Positions 1-9,126 are shown, counted from the first letter of the stretch. The stretch is DNA of 64,000 bases from Pseudomonas prosekii (GCF_900105155.1 NZ_LT629762.1:4528501-4592500); one strand, 5' to 3'. A program made the numbers and translations. The notes: a model not told the origin generated them from the sequence alone.

Positions 1-72
1 GGCGGCCTGTGCCTGGCCGAGGCCGAGCAACACGCTCAGCAGCAGGGCGCTCTTGTTGAAGGTAACAGGCAT
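1..72 (-). CDS. Exported protein, N-terminal fragment (runs off window)
   Basis: Only the first 24 codons are in the window, starting at an ATG on the minus strand at 72 and continuing past base 1. They encode MPVTFNKSALLLSVLLGLGQ followed by AQAA, a typical Sec signal peptide with a basic residue, a leucine-rich core and an Ala-x-Ala cleavage site. The mature protein is not visible, so no function can be assigned. It is divergent from the small gene at 308. Confidence 0.6.
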   Translation of the reverse strand, partial: MPVTFNKSALLLSVLLGLGQAQAA

Positions 73-307
73 GGTCGAGGTCCTTTCGCAGAGGTTTTCA
101 AAGACGTCCCTTTTAACAACTGAGCGCCGAGAGTGCTATCGCCAGACCGACATAAACGTATTTAAAGCCATTTTTATCAACGCTTTTGTGCGCGCCTTTG
201 CAGTACGCTTGGCGCGGCAGTTTCCCCAGCAGAGGGAAACCCGTTCTCCAGCCCTTGCGTGTAAACCATCGATCACCGGTCCCTTTACGACCTTTTGTGA
301 GGTTTAT

Positions 308-634
308 ATGCGCATCACTTCCCAGCTCATTTGCCAAGCCGCCGATCAACTCAAGGGCTTCGTCGGCCTCAACCGCAAGACCGGCCAGTACATCGTGCGT
401 TTCAGCGAAGACTCCTTCGGCATGGACGTGGCGGATGACGGCATCATTCCTGCCAGCGAATTTGTCTGGGCGCCGGGGCCGGGCGAGGCCATGACGCTCA
501 AGCGTGAATTGATTCAGTTATTGCTGGATCAGAACATCGATGACCGGATCAACGTGACCGAGCCGTTGCGGGTGTACATGAGTCGGCGGGAAGTGCCGGA
601 GATTTCGGCGGTGCGCAGTTTGGTTGGCGGTTGA
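308..634 (+). CDS. Conserved hypothetical protein, 108 aa
   Basis: Small soluble protein beginning MRITSQLICQAADQLKGFVG. The start at 308 was preferred over an upstream ATG in the same frame because it is preceded by a GTGAGG ribosome-binding site and because the upstream extension looks like non-coding sequence. No signal peptide, membrane segment or catalytic motif was recognised. It stands alone, followed directly by a REP palindrome. Function unknown. Confidence 0.7.
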   Translation: MRITSQLICQAADQLKGFVGLNRKTGQYIVRFSEDSFGMDVADDGIIPASEFVWAPGPGEAMTLKRELIQLLLDQNIDDRINVTEPLRVYMSRREVPEISAVRSLVGG

Positions 635-650
635 TGGATTTGTGCTGACT

Positions 651-738
651 GGCAGGGCCTCTTCGCGGGCAAGCCTCGCTCCTACAGAAGATCGCATTCC
701 CCCCTGTAGGAGCGAGGCTTGCCCGCGAAGGCGGCCTC
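651..738. repeat. REP inverted pair (REPIN-like)
   Basis: Two inverted copies of the Pseudomonas REP core face each other (left arm about 651-687, right arm about 703-738) around a 15-base centre. The arms carry GCGGGCAAGCCTCGCTCCTA and its complement. It lies between convergent genes, the usual place for such elements. Confidence 0.9.
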
Positions 739-847
739 AGATTCCGCACATTTTTACTGTTTAAACGCATGCCCCCGCCCGAATACCTCGCAGCGCTGAC
801 CTGGTGATGAACCGGGACGAGCGCTGCGATTGCGCTGATTCGGGGGA

Positions 848-1390
848 TCAGGTCTTCGGCTGATCCTTGCGCACAAAGTGCTGATGCATCTCCGAGGTCA
901 GGGTTTCGATGCGTTCGGTGAGGCTTTTGGTCATCTCGGTCAGGCGGGTGTTTTGTTCGAGCAATTCCAGCAACTGCGCGGTGTTTTGCGCGGCTTGCGC
1001 CTGACGCTCACTGTTGGCCACGGCCAGCGCTTCGCGGTGTTGCGCGTCGGCATCCGACTGAGCTTTGTCGCGTGCGGCCTGACGCGTCTGCGCCAGCAGA
1101 ATCAGCGGCGCGGCGTATGCCGATTGCAGACTGAACGCCAGGTTGAGCAGGATGAACGGGTACAGATCGAAGGTCGCGACGCCGAACAGGTTCAGGCACA
1201 CCCACAACACCACGATCAGGGTTTGCGCGCCGAGAAACATTGGCGTGCCGAAAAAACGCGCAAACGCTTCGGCGCGCAGGGCAAATTTATCGTTACCAAA
1301 GGTTGGCGCAAGGTGCGCGTGCGGGCGGTGGAAACGCAGATGATCGACGGGTGCGGCGGTATGTTTAGCGTCGGACTTGGTGGAATTCAT
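848..1390 (-). CDS. DUF1003 family membrane protein
   Basis: 180-residue protein. A hydrophilic N-terminus is followed by two membrane helices around residues 50-105 (including LGAQTLIVVLWVCLNLFGVA and an NLAFSLQSAYAAPLILLAQ stretch), then a heptad-rich coiled coil to the C-terminus. The F-x-PFILLNLAFSLQSAYAAPLI segment is characteristic of DUF1003 proteins, whose function is not established. The start at 1390 (MNSTKSDAKH) was chosen over an ATG 51 bases upstream because family members start close to this hydrophilic leader. Monocistronic, flanked by REP elements. Confidence 0.85.
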   Translation of the reverse strand: MNSTKSDAKHTAAPVDHLRFHRPHAHLAPTFGNDKFALRAEAFARFFGTPMFLGAQTLIVVLWVCLNLFGVATFDLYPFILLNLAFSLQSAYAAPLILLAQTRQAARDKAQSDADAQHREALAVANSERQAQAAQNTAQLLELLEQNTRLTEMTKSLTERIETLTSEMHQHFVRKDQPKT

Positions 1391-1490
1391 GGTGCGCTCG
1401 GCAGGATTCGGGACGTGGGTCACTATAGTCCTGCACGGCATAGTCCTGCTCGGCGGCGGCTTAGCTGAATTGATGTTGAATGAAAGTCAG

Positions 1491-1557
1491 CCTTCGCGGG
1501 CAAGCCTCGCTCCTACAGAGGGATGCGATCCCCGTAGGCGCGAGGCTTGTCCGCGAA
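1491..1557. repeat. REP inverted pair, right arm degenerate
   Basis: A left REP arm (about 1491-1517) faces a right arm (about 1532-1557) that departs from the core at two positions (GTAGGCGCGAGGCTTGTCCG). It lies between the DUF1003 gene and the chemoreceptor pseudogene. Confidence 0.85.
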
Positions 1558-1592
1558 TGAAACAACTCGGTCTCAAACCCTGCAAACCACCA

Positions 1593-2913
1593 CTATTCGC
1601 CAACCCGCTCATTCGCAAACATGCTCACCGCCTGCACCGCATGGCTCGCGCCGTCACGAATCTGCAAAATCACCGTCCCCGCCTCATTCGCCAATTCAAC
1701 CCCTTGCGCCGCCCGATCGCGGGTGCCGTCCATGCTTTTGATCGCTTGCCGGGTCTCGCTCAGGATCAAGCCGATCATGCTCGAAATCTCCGCCGTCGAA
1801 CCGCTGGTCCGCGCCGCCAGCAGCCGCACTTCGTCCGCCACCACCGCAAAGCCGCGACCTTGCTCGCCGGCCCGCGCCGCTTCGATCGCGGCGTTGAGCG
1901 CGAGCAAATTGGTCTGGTCGGCAATCGCCCGGATGGTATTGACGATGGTGGTGATCTGCTCGGAACGCTCGCCGAGTTGCGCAATAAGGGTTGAGGATTC
2001 CTCGATGTTCGCAGCGATTTCACGCATCTCGCTGGCCGCTTGTTGAATCACTTGCGTGCCTTGCTCGGCGACTTTTCGCGTCTCTACCGAGATGTGATAA
2101 GCCTCGGTCGCACTGCGCGCATCTTCGGCATGTTGCTCGACTCGCGCGGTTACGTCCGAGGCGAATTTGACCACTTTGCACAAGCGGCCGCTGGCGTCGT
2201 ACACCGGGTTGTAGTTGGCTTCGAGCCACACGGTTTGCCCGCGTTTATCGACGCGCTCGAATTGCCCATGGAACAATTCGCCCTGATTCAGTCGGCGCCA
2301 GAAGTCTTGATACGCGCCACTGTTGACCAGCGCTGCGGTGCAGAAAATTCGATGATGTTTGCCCTCGAGCTCGGCGAGGCATGTAACCCATGCGCGTCAG
2401 GAAATTCTGGTTGGCGGTGATGACGTTACCGTTGAGGTCGAACTCGATCACCGCCATCGCGCGGTCAATCGCCTGCAACTTGGCGTTGGATTCGCTTTCC
2501 TGCTGCACTTTGGCCGTGACATCCAGCGCGTACTTCACCACTTTCACCACGCGCCCCGACGCATCCTTGATCGGGTTGTAACTCGCCTCCAGCCAGATCG
2601 GCTGACCCTTGCTGTTGACCCGCTCGAAAGTCCCCGACTCGAACTGACCGTTATTCAATCGCGACCACAACTCGCTGTACTGGCTGCTGCGGGCGAACTC
2701 CGGCGGACAGAATTTGCGGTGCTGCTGACCAATCACCTGCTCGCGTTGATAACCCACAGTCATCAGGAAATTGTCGTTGGCGCGCAGGACGACGCCGTTC
2801 AGGTCGAACTCGATCACCGCCATCGAGCGATCAATCGCCTCCAGGAGGCCGGTTTGGTTGGCGACGGTGTGCTGGAGTATTTCGAGTTCGGATTTATGGC
2901 GATTGAAGAACAT
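1593..2913 (-). pseudogene. PAS-PAS methyl-accepting chemotaxis protein, BdlA-like, frameshifted
   Basis: Two overlapping minus-strand frames together make one cytoplasmic receptor of about 440 residues. The first frame (2913 downwards) has PAS domain 1 with EFDLNGVVLRANDNFL and the start of PAS domain 2 (EFDLNGNVITANQNFL). The second frame resumes PAS 2 ([19 protein letters not shown]) and runs through a methyl-accepting signalling hairpin with the diagnostic [20 protein letters not shown] tip, ending at 1593. Continuity is broken by one indel near 2379-2383: frame 1 reads GYMPRRARG where frame 3 gives the expected [12 protein letters not shown]. No membrane helices are present. The two-PAS plus signalling-domain layout and length match the biofilm-dispersion protein BdlA of P. 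aeruginosa. It is either a recent pseudogene or a sequencing error. Confidence 0.85.
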
Positions 2914-3041
2914 GGGCAGTGCTCGAGAAGGTTGGGAACAACGAAGAGTCAGTCCCTATTCCGGCGCCTGCAGGCCGAAAATCCTGGAGATTTTCGGCGA
3001 TGTCTGCTCAATGTCAACGGGTCCGTGGCTGACAGAGCAAT

Positions 3042-3102
3042 ACTTATACAAAACTTCGTAAACTTGTACAAGGAAGCGATTTATTAATATTCTTGTATAA
3101 GT
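3042..3102. promoter_or_regulatory. Inverted and direct copies of a TTGTAyAAG motif
   Basis: ACTTATACAA at 3042-3051 is a perfect inverted match to TTGTATAAGT at 3093-3102. Between them is the palindrome CTTGTACAAG at 3063-3072. All three share TTGTAyAA. The block is 130-190 bases upstream of the BdlA-like gene and just after the stop of the diguanylate cyclase gene. It could be an operator array or a 3-prime hairpin of the cyclase mRNA; there is no U-run supporting a terminator. Confidence 0.4.
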
Positions 3103-3105
3103 TTT

Positions 3106-4182
3106 TCATGCGGAGATTCGCGTGGTCGCGGCATCAGTCGCAAGGCTGTCGGCGATGCTGATTTTGTTGCGCCCGGTGTTTTTCGCGGTGTACAGGGCTT
3201 TGTCGGCAGCGTTCAGCCATGCCGTCGCGTCGCTGAACGTAGGTTGGTAGGCGGCGAGGCCGATGCTAAGTTTTATCTGCAATTGCGGCACGTGCGGGTG
3301 GCGGTAATTGTTCAGCACTTCGCGCAAGCGCTCCATGATTTCCCCGGCCTGCTGCAGCGACATGTTCGGCAGGATCACGCAGAACTCGTCACCGCCATAT
3401 CGCCCCGCCAGGTCGATGTCGCGCAGACTGCGCCGCAACTCGAAGCTCATTTGGCGCAGCACCGAATCGCCGATGATGTGGCCGTAGCTGTCGTTGATCG
3501 TCTTGAAATGGTCGATGTCGATCAGCGCAATCACCGAGGCAATCTGATTGTGTCGGCTCTGCTGAAACTTGACGTGCAGCAGGTCTTTCCACGAGCCGTG
3601 ATTGAGTAATCCGGTGAGGCTGTCGGTGCGGCTGAGGGCGCTTAACGCGCGTTTGTGCTCGGCGAGTTTGAACGCCAACCGATAACAGACCATTCCGACC
3701 GCCAACGGGTAAATCACCAGGGACGGCAGGCAAGCCCAGACCTGGACCGGTGTCGCCGTCGAGGTAAACGCGATGCCGAACACCGACCAGGCAATCAGCG
3801 CGCCGACGATTTGCGCCAGCGCACCGTGGAGAAATAATCTCGGGCCACCGGCGGCGACGTTGTTCATGGTCATCATCGACAGAATGGTCACGGTGACGAT
3901 CGGATTGAATTGCACGGCCGCCGCCCAGAAACCGCCGCACAGCGAATCGCCGATGATGTTGCGGCGCTCGGCGCGGTAGGGGTAGGGCGAGCGTTTGGCT
4001 ATCTGGTAGGCGACATGTGGCCAGACGAAGCCGTTGACCAACATCAGAATCCACACCCAGCCGGGCATATTCAGTGGATACAGCGCAGCGGTCACACAAA
4101 TGCAGCCGATACCCAGGCCGACGGTTCTGGGCATGTAGATGCGTCGGGCAAATGACAGACCCTTGCCGCGTTGATTTTCCAT
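3106..4182 (-). CDS. Diguanylate cyclase, MASE2-GGDEF (AdrA/DgcC-like)
   Basis: 358-residue membrane-anchored enzyme that should make cyclic di-GMP from two GTP. Residues about 10-175 hold several hydrophobic helices with the MASE2-type opening SFARRIYMPRTVGLGIG. The GGDEF domain follows (DSLTGLLNHGSW, then IALIDIDHFKTINDSYGH and the catalytic GRYGGDEF). An RDID sequence five residues before GGDEF is a standard RxxD inhibitory site. The start at 4182 is preferred because AGGGA lies just upstream; in-frame ATGs at 4203 and 4215 are alternatives. Placed beside a PAS chemoreceptor resembling BdlA, it may belong to a local motile-to-sessile control locus (inference). Confidence 0.92.
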   Translation of the reverse strand: MENQRGKGLSFARRIYMPRTVGLGIGCICVTAALYPLNMPGWVWILMLVNGFVWPHVAYQIAKRSPYPYRAERRNIIGDSLCGGFWAAAVQFNPIVTVTILSMMTMNNVAAGGPRLFLHGALAQIVGALIAWSVFGIAFTSTATPVQVWACLPSLVIYPLAVGMVCYRLAFKLAEHKRALSALSRTDSLTGLLNHGSWKDLLHVKFQQSRHNQIASVIALIDIDHFKTINDSYGHIIGDSVLRQMSFELRRSLRDIDLAGRYGGDEFCVILPNMSLQQAGEIMERLREVLNNYRHPHVPQLQIKLSIGLAAYQPTFSDATAWLNAADKALYTAKNTGRNKISIADSLATDAATTRISA

Positions 4183-4340
4183 AATTCCCTGCGCCAGATT
4201 CATTCTGAAACACATTGCGGTGTTTTATTCAGACTTACCGTTCATCGGTTAAGCGGCGGACATTGTCATTTATTCCAACGGGAATAATCAGTGTCCTTGG
4301 AAGCCATTTAACCAAAGCGCAGCGGCGGCAGGGCGTTGAT

Positions 4341-4949
4341 CTAGAGCTGATAGCAGGCGAGAAACATGTCCATCGCCGACTCGACGACGGTGCTTTGCAC
4401 TTCTGCCGACAGGCCATTCTGGCCCATCGACACCTGAGGCCAGAACGCAAAGGATTTGAGCAAACCCTGCACCTGCTGGGCGGCGAACTCCGGCGCCACC
4501 GCTTTCAAGCGGCCATCGGCCTGGGCGGCACGAATCCACAAGGTCAGGCCTTCTTCGCGTTCGCCCATGCGCGTGATCATGTTCTGCGCGCGCTCGGGGG
4601 AATGGATGGTCGCGGCTATTGCCACGCGCGCCAGATCGAGGAAGTTGTCGTCGCCCATCATCTGCACTTTCGCCATCAGGATGTGGCGCAATTGATCGCG
4701 CAGCGGCTGATCCGGGCTGTAGGGCGTTTCCTGTTCGGCTGTCACCCGCGCCCACAACTGATTGAGGATTTCGGCGAACAACTCTTCCTTGCTGGGGAAG
4801 TGGTTGTACACCGTGCGCTTCGACACGTCGGCGGTGGCGGCGATCTTGTCCATGCTGGTGATGTCGAAACCGTTGGCACGGAACTCGGCAATCGCCGCTT
4901 GGATGATCGCTTCGCGTTTACGGTCGGTGAGGCGCTGTGGAGCTGTCAT
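4341..4949 (-). CDS. TetR family transcriptional regulator
   Basis: 202-residue repressor. The N-terminal helix-turn-helix is clear at residues about 10-55 (MDKIAATADVSKRTVYNHFP, with FPSKEELF after it). The C-terminal ligand domain resembles the AefR type (VQMMGDDNFLDLARVAIA). It is divergent from the metallo-hydrolase gene at 5164, and the 214-base gap contains two matching palindromes, so it most likely represses that gene and itself. The ligand is unknown. Confidence 0.92.
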   Translation of the reverse strand: MTAPQRLTDRKREAIIQAAIAEFRANGFDITSMDKIAATADVSKRTVYNHFPSKEELFAEILNQLWARVTAEQETPYSPDQPLRDQLRHILMAKVQMMGDDNFLDLARVAIAATIHSPERAQNMITRMGEREEGLTLWIRAAQADGRLKAVAPEFAAQQVQGLLKSFAFWPQVSMGQNGLSAEVQSTVVESAMDMFLACYQL

Positions 4950-4980
4950 AAATTGGCTTCGGCAGAAGGGAGGAGAGAAT

Positions 4981-4996
4981 TACACTCGGCAGTTTA
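4981..4996. promoter_or_regulatory. Candidate TetR operator, second copy
   Basis: TACACTCGGCAGTTTA matches the perfect palindrome at 5028-5043 at 13 of 16 positions and lies about 32 bases before the tetR start codon. A repressor bound here would autoregulate. Inference from symmetry and position. Confidence 0.55.
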
Positions 4997-5027
4997 CTTG
5001 TGCGCGGCTTTGATGCAACCTTGAAAC

Positions 5028-5043
5028 TACACTGTGCAGTGTA
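5028..5043. promoter_or_regulatory. Candidate TetR operator, perfect palindrome
   Basis: TACACTGTGCAGTGTA is a perfect inverted repeat with 7-base arms around a TG centre. It lies in the divergent gap between the TetR gene and the metallo-hydrolase, and a near copy occurs 47 bases away. Confidence 0.65.
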
Positions 5044-5163
5044 ATGTTTCCTTAATCCTGCACCGTGACAAATAGCGTCTTCGGCTGATGCGTGCGTGCC
5101 TTGGCCATTTTATCGCCACAAAGCGAAACCGTTCTTCAAGCGGTTCACTGGAGTCATTCAGCC

Positions 5164-6240
5164 ATGGTCACTTCAACTTCCTCTGCGGACAAAGCGCTTA
5201 CGCCTGAAGCGTCCCGTCAGGTCCAAGGACATTTCCGCAACCACGCGCCGGTGCAGCGCGAGGGCTTGCGCAAAATGCTGCGGATCATGTGGAACATGAT
5301 CTTCCACAAACCGCGCAACACCCGACCAAGCGCAGCCGTGCCGGTACAAACACTGACCCGCGCCGCGTTGCTCGCCGCGCCCAATCACAGCGTCTACCGC
5401 CTCGGCCACTCGACCGTGTTACTGAAATTGCGCGACAAGTTCTGGATCACCGACCCGGTCTTCGCCGAGCGCGCCTCGCCAGTGCAATGGGCCGGCCCCA
5501 AGCGTTTTCACCAACCGCCAATCAGCCTTGAAGAATTGCCGCCGATCGAAGCGGTGATCCTCTCCCACGATCACTACGACCATCTCGACCACCACGCGGT
5601 GCTCAAACTGGCGGACAAAACCAACTACTTCCTGACCCCGCTAGGCGTGGGCGACACCCTGATCAAATGGGGCATCGATGCCGCCAAAGTCCGCCAACTC
5701 GACTGGTGGCAGGGCACGGAAGTCGATGGCATTAGATTCATCGCCACGCCGTCGCAGCACTTTTCCGGGCGCGGCTTGTTCGATGGCAACAGCACGCTGT
5801 GGGCATCGTGGGTGATGATCGATGCCGACAGCCGAATCTTCTTCAGCGGCGACACCGGCTACTTCGACGGCTTCAAACGCATCGGCGAACAGTTCGGCCC
5901 GTTCGACCTGACGCTGATGGAAACCGGCGCCTACAACGTCGAATGGCCGCACGTGCACATGCAACCCGAACAAACCCTGCAAGCACACATCGACCTGAAA
6001 GGCCGCTGGTTGCTGCCGATTCACAACGGCACCTTCGACCTGTCGATGCACGCCTGGTACGAACCGTTCGACCGCATCCTGGCGCTGGCCTGGGAGCGCA
6101 GTGTGTCGATTACCACGCCGCAGATGGGCGAAGCGTTCAACGTGAAATATCCGCAGCGTGGTCAGCCTTGGTGGTCGGAAATGCAAGATCTGGTGGAGGA
6201 AGAAGGTCGTCTCTCGTGTAGCGGCTACAAGTCTGGGTGA
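5164..6240 (+). CDS. MBL-fold metallo-hydrolase (RomA/UlaG-like)
   Basis: 358-residue zinc hydrolase. The metal-binding SHDHYDHLDHH motif lies near residues 134-144, with further ligands in FSGDTGYFDGF and in the C-terminal PIHNGTFDLSMH. The first 60 residues contain a basic stretch (RKMLRIMWNMIFHKPRN) typical of the RomA/NAPE-hydrolase-like branch. The start at 5164 has GGAG about 12 bases upstream; an in-frame start at 5092 is less likely because it would run through the putative control region. Probably controlled by the divergent TetR protein. The substrate cannot be read from the sequence; lactone or phosphoester hydrolysis are both possible. Confidence 0.88.
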   Translation: MVTSTSSADKALTPEASRQVQGHFRNHAPVQREGLRKMLRIMWNMIFHKPRNTRPSAAVPVQTLTRAALLAAPNHSVYRLGHSTVLLKLRDKFWITDPVFAERASPVQWAGPKRFHQPPISLEELPPIEAVILSHDHYDHLDHHAVLKLADKTNYFLTPLGVGDTLIKWGIDAAKVRQLDWWQGTEVDGIRFIATPSQHFSGRGLFDGNSTLWASWVMIDADSRIFFSGDTGYFDGFKRIGEQFGPFDLTLMETGAYNVEWPHVHMQPEQTLQAHIDLKGRWLLPIHNGTFDLSMHAWYEPFDRILALAWERSVSITTPQMGEAFNVKYPQRGQPWWSEMQDLVEEEGRLSCSGYKSG

Positions 6241-6352
6241 TTTATCCCACACGATTAACGCCTTGTAGCTGACAGGCGTTTCCTACAACTGCCTTGTAGT
6301 CTTGTGGCGAGCGAATGAATCGCTCGCTTTAAGTCATTCAAGGACGTTTTAC

Positions 6353-7885
6353 ATGAATCACCTTTACAAGGGCCGCATGACGGCTCTGGCACAAGCCGTT
6401 GTGCTGTCGGTCGCCAGCTCTGTTTTCGCCGGTCTGGCCGTCGCTGCTACGGACAGTGACGTGGCGCTCGAATACGCGAGCGTCCATGACCTGTCTGCGC
6501 GAATGGCGCGTAACGAGCTCTCCTCGGTCGAACTGGTCAAGCACCTGCAAGCGCGCATCGCGTCGCTGGACGAGCAGGGGCCGACGCTCAACGCCGTTAT
6601 CGAACTCAATCCCGAAGCTATCGACATCGCTGCTGCGCTCGACAATGAGCGTACGCAAGGTAAAAGCCGCGGGCCATTGCATGGCATTCCGGTGCTGATC
6701 AAGGACAACTTCGATACCGCAGACAAGATGCAAACAACTGCCGGTTCACCCGCGATGATCGGCGACCCGGCTGCCGCTGACGCCTTTGTAGTCAAGCAAC
6801 TGCGTGACGCCGGCGCGGTGATAATTGGCAAAACCAACATGAGCGAATGGGCGTATGTGCGCCAGATGGACTTGCCCAATGGCTGGAGCGGTCGCGGCGG
6901 CCAAGGCAAAAATCCGCACTTGTTGGGCGCAGGAACGTGCGGTTCCAGCTCCGGTTCTGCTGCAGGTGTTGCCGCCGGTTTTGCGCCGCTGGCCATCGGC
7001 ACCGAAACCAATGGATCGATCACTTGCCCGGCATCTGCTAACGGCGTGGTGGGCGTGAAGCCGACATTGGGTTTGTTCAGCCGTTCGGGGATTATTCCGA
7101 TCACCCGCTTGCAAGACACCCCCGGAACCCTGACGCGCACTGTTCGTGATGCAGCGCTGATGTTCAACGCGTTGCAAGGCATCGACGCTGCGGACGCGGG
7201 ATCCAGCGCCGCCCCAGTGGGAATCGATTACACCGCGCTGCTGGCAACGGATGCCTTGCAAGGCAAACGCATCGGCTACCCGACTGCGTACACCGGTCCC
7301 TACGGCCGTGTGTTGGAGCCGGGCCTGGAATTCCGGATGGCATTAACCACGCTCGAAGAGCAGGGCGCGATTCTGGTGCCGTTAACACCTCGATTGCCCG
7401 ATATGCATAACTACTTCAGCGTGCTCATGGGCGGCATGAAACACGATCTGCCCGAGTACCTTGCTACACGCTCCGGTCAGCCGATCCAGACGCTTGCAGA
7501 GTTGATTGAGTTCAACGAGAGCCATCCGGGCGCCGAAGGTTACGGTCAACAGATGCTCAAAGACATCGACGCGCTGGACATGACTTACGCTCAGGCGACG
7601 GAACAGTTCAAAGCGCTCAATTCCAGTTTCCAGCAGGCAATCGATGAGCAACTGATAGAACACAATCTGGACGCCGTCATTGCCGAAGCCGATGGCTATT
7701 CACAGTTTGGCGCTGCCGTTGCGGGTTACCCTGCCGTCACCGTGCCTTCAGGCATGAAGGAGGAAGGGCTGCCCACTTCGGTGTTTTTCTTCGGCACCCG
7801 TTGGAGTGATCCTCAGCTATTGGCGCTGGCCTACAGCTATGAGCAAGCCTCGATGAAGCTTCAGCCCCCGGCTTTCCAAGAGTGA
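6353..7885 (+). CDS. Exported amidase (amidase signature family)
   Basis: 510-residue enzyme of the Ser-Ser-Lys amidase family. A signal peptide covers residues about 1-32 (AVVLSVASSVFAGLAVAATD). The catalytic lysine is in GIPVLIKDNFDTADK, the glycine/serine-rich core is GTCGSSSGSAAGVAAGFAPL, and the nucleophile region is IGTETNGSITCPASANG. The ATG at 6353 was chosen because it starts the signal peptide. The family hydrolyses amides of varied substrates; the export signal points to a periplasmic role. Monocistronic, ended by a strong hairpin. Confidence 0.93.
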   Translation: MNHLYKGRMTALAQAVVLSVASSVFAGLAVAATDSDVALEYASVHDLSARMARNELSSVELVKHLQARIASLDEQGPTLNAVIELNPEAIDIAAALDNERTQGKSRGPLHGIPVLIKDNFDTADKMQTTAGSPAMIGDPAAADAFVVKQLRDAGAVIIGKTNMSEWAYVRQMDLPNGWSGRGGQGKNPHLLGAGTCGSSSGSAAGVAAGFAPLAIGTETNGSITCPASANGVVGVKPTLGLFSRSGIIPITRLQDTPGTLTRTVRDAALMFNALQGIDAADAGSSAAPVGIDYTALLATDALQGKRIGYPTAYTGPYGRVLEPGLEFRMALTTLEEQGAILVPLTPRLPDMHNYFSVLMGGMKHDLPEYLATRSGQPIQTLAELIEFNESHPGAEGYGQQMLKDIDALDMTYAQATEQFKALNSSFQQAIDEQLIEHNLDAVIAEADGYSQFGAAVAGYPAVTVPSGMKEEGLPTSVFFFGTRWSDPQLLALAYSYEQASMKLQPPAFQE

Positions 7886-7890
7886 TCAAA

Positions 7891-7917
7891 CGCCAGTGGC
7901 TCATGCGGCCACTGGCG
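7891..7917 (+). terminator. Hairpin after the amidase gene
   Basis: CGCCAGTGGC at 7891-7900 pairs perfectly with GCCACTGGCG at 7908-7917, six bases after the amidase stop. The following sequence is only moderately T-rich, so it may be an imperfect intrinsic terminator; it also separates the convergent XRE gene. Confidence 0.5.
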
Positions 7918-7947
7918 TAATGGTGTTTGCTTTTGCGCTGCTCGAAC

Positions 7948-8265
7948 TCACTCAACCATCGCATAATCGGCGCGCGCCACCGGGTCCGGCGTCGAGCCTC
8001 TGACGTTCATCCCCCGGCCCGGCGCAAACCCCGGGAAAAACACCAGGCCTTCCGATTCAAACCGATACGCGAGCGTCAGTCGCGTGACATCCAACACATC
8101 GCGGTTGGCCTCGAAACGCTCGATGGCCTGCACCGAAACCCCGGATTCGCGGGACAGCTCGTCAACGCTCCAACCCAGCATTGCTCGGGCTTGAGCGCTG
8201 TGGGCCGGGGTGAATTGAAAAAGGGCGATACGTTCCAAAGTGATTTTCATCGCAGAAGAGGCCAT
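7948..8265 (-). CDS. XRE family helix-turn-helix regulator
   Basis: 105-residue DNA-binding protein. The Cro/CI-type helix-turn-helix is at residues about 25-60 (RAMLGWSVDELSRESGVSVQ, then AIERFEAN). The C-terminal tail (LAYRFESEGLVFFPGF) resembles small single-domain XRE regulators that bear a short aromatic extension. The ATG at 8265 has GGAGAACACC just upstream. Target genes are not evident. Confidence 0.85.
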   Translation of the reverse strand: MASSAMKITLERIALFQFTPAHSAQARAMLGWSVDELSRESGVSVQAIERFEANRDVLDVTRLTLAYRFESEGLVFFPGFAPGRGMNVRGSTPDPVARADYAMVE

Positions 8266-8358
8266 GGTGTTCTCCGGGCTCGAGAGTGCTGAGTCAAAAT
8301 GTACTGTGTTTTTGTACAGTTGTTTTGGTCCCGGATCAAATGCATTTTTTGATTTGTG

Positions 8359-9126
8359 CTATTTCGCCGCATCCATCCAGACGGACGGTGCCTGCCCCAG
8401 TACTCGGCGAAACATCGTCGAGAACGCCGCCGGGCTGTCGTAGCCGAAGTCCACGGCGATCCGCGTCACCGGCGTCCCCTCCGCCAGCCGCGCCAGGGCC
8501 AGCACCACACAGGCTTGCTGGCGCCATTGGCTGAAACTCAAGCCGGTCTGTTGGCGGAACAGGCGATTAAAGGTGCGCAGGCTGATGTGCAACTGATCGG
8601 CCCAGTGCTGCGGCGCTTGATGGATATTGGGCTGCCGGAGAAACGTCTGACACAACCCGAGCAATCGCCCTTCAACCGGTAGCGGAATGTGCAACGGCAA
8701 ATGCGCGCTATGAGCCAGCTCATGCAGCAACAATTCCATCAGCACACCGTCGCGGCCGGCCTCATCGTAGGTCAGCGGAACCTCCGCCGCCGCCATCAAC
8801 AAATGCCGCATCAGCGGCGACACACTGATCACCTGGCAGCGACCGCCCAAATCAACCGCCGTCGGCTCAATGTACAAACTTCGTGTACTCACCCCCAGCA
8901 TTAACACCTCATGAGCCACTCCCGCCGGAATCCACACCGCCCGTTGCGGCGGCACCACCCAATTGCCGTCGTGGGTGCTGACCTGCATCACGCCAGTGGC
9001 GCCATACAGGAGTTGCGCCCTTCGGTGTGTATGAAGGGGCAACACATGTCCGTGGGAATAATCCGTACCGATCGCCACCACCGGCCGCGGCGTGTCGTCC
9101 AGCAGATTGATCGAAACATTGCGCAT
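8359..9126 (-). CDS. AraC family transcriptional regulator
   Basis: 255-residue activator with an N-terminal cupin sensor (HGHVLPLHTHRRAQLLYGAT, WVVPPQRAVWIPAGVAHEV) and a C-terminal pair of helix-turn-helix motifs (ISLRTFNRLFRQQTGLSFSQ; RIAVDFGYDSPAAFSTMFRR). The start at 9126 follows GGAT; an upstream ATG at 9162 is possible. It is divergent from the TSUP-chimera gene at 9239, which could once have been its target because AraC/TSUP divergent pairs are frequent. Confidence 0.9.
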   Translation of the reverse strand: MRNVSINLLDDTPRPVVAIGTDYSHGHVLPLHTHRRAQLLYGATGVMQVSTHDGNWVVPPQRAVWIPAGVAHEVLMLGVSTRSLYIEPTAVDLGGRCQVISVSPLMRHLLMAAAEVPLTYDEAGRDGVLMELLLHELAHSAHLPLHIPLPVEGRLLGLCQTFLRQPNIHQAPQHWADQLHISLRTFNRLFRQQTGLSFSQWRQQACVVLALARLAEGTPVTRIAVDFGYDSPAAFSTMFRRVLGQAPSVWMDAAK

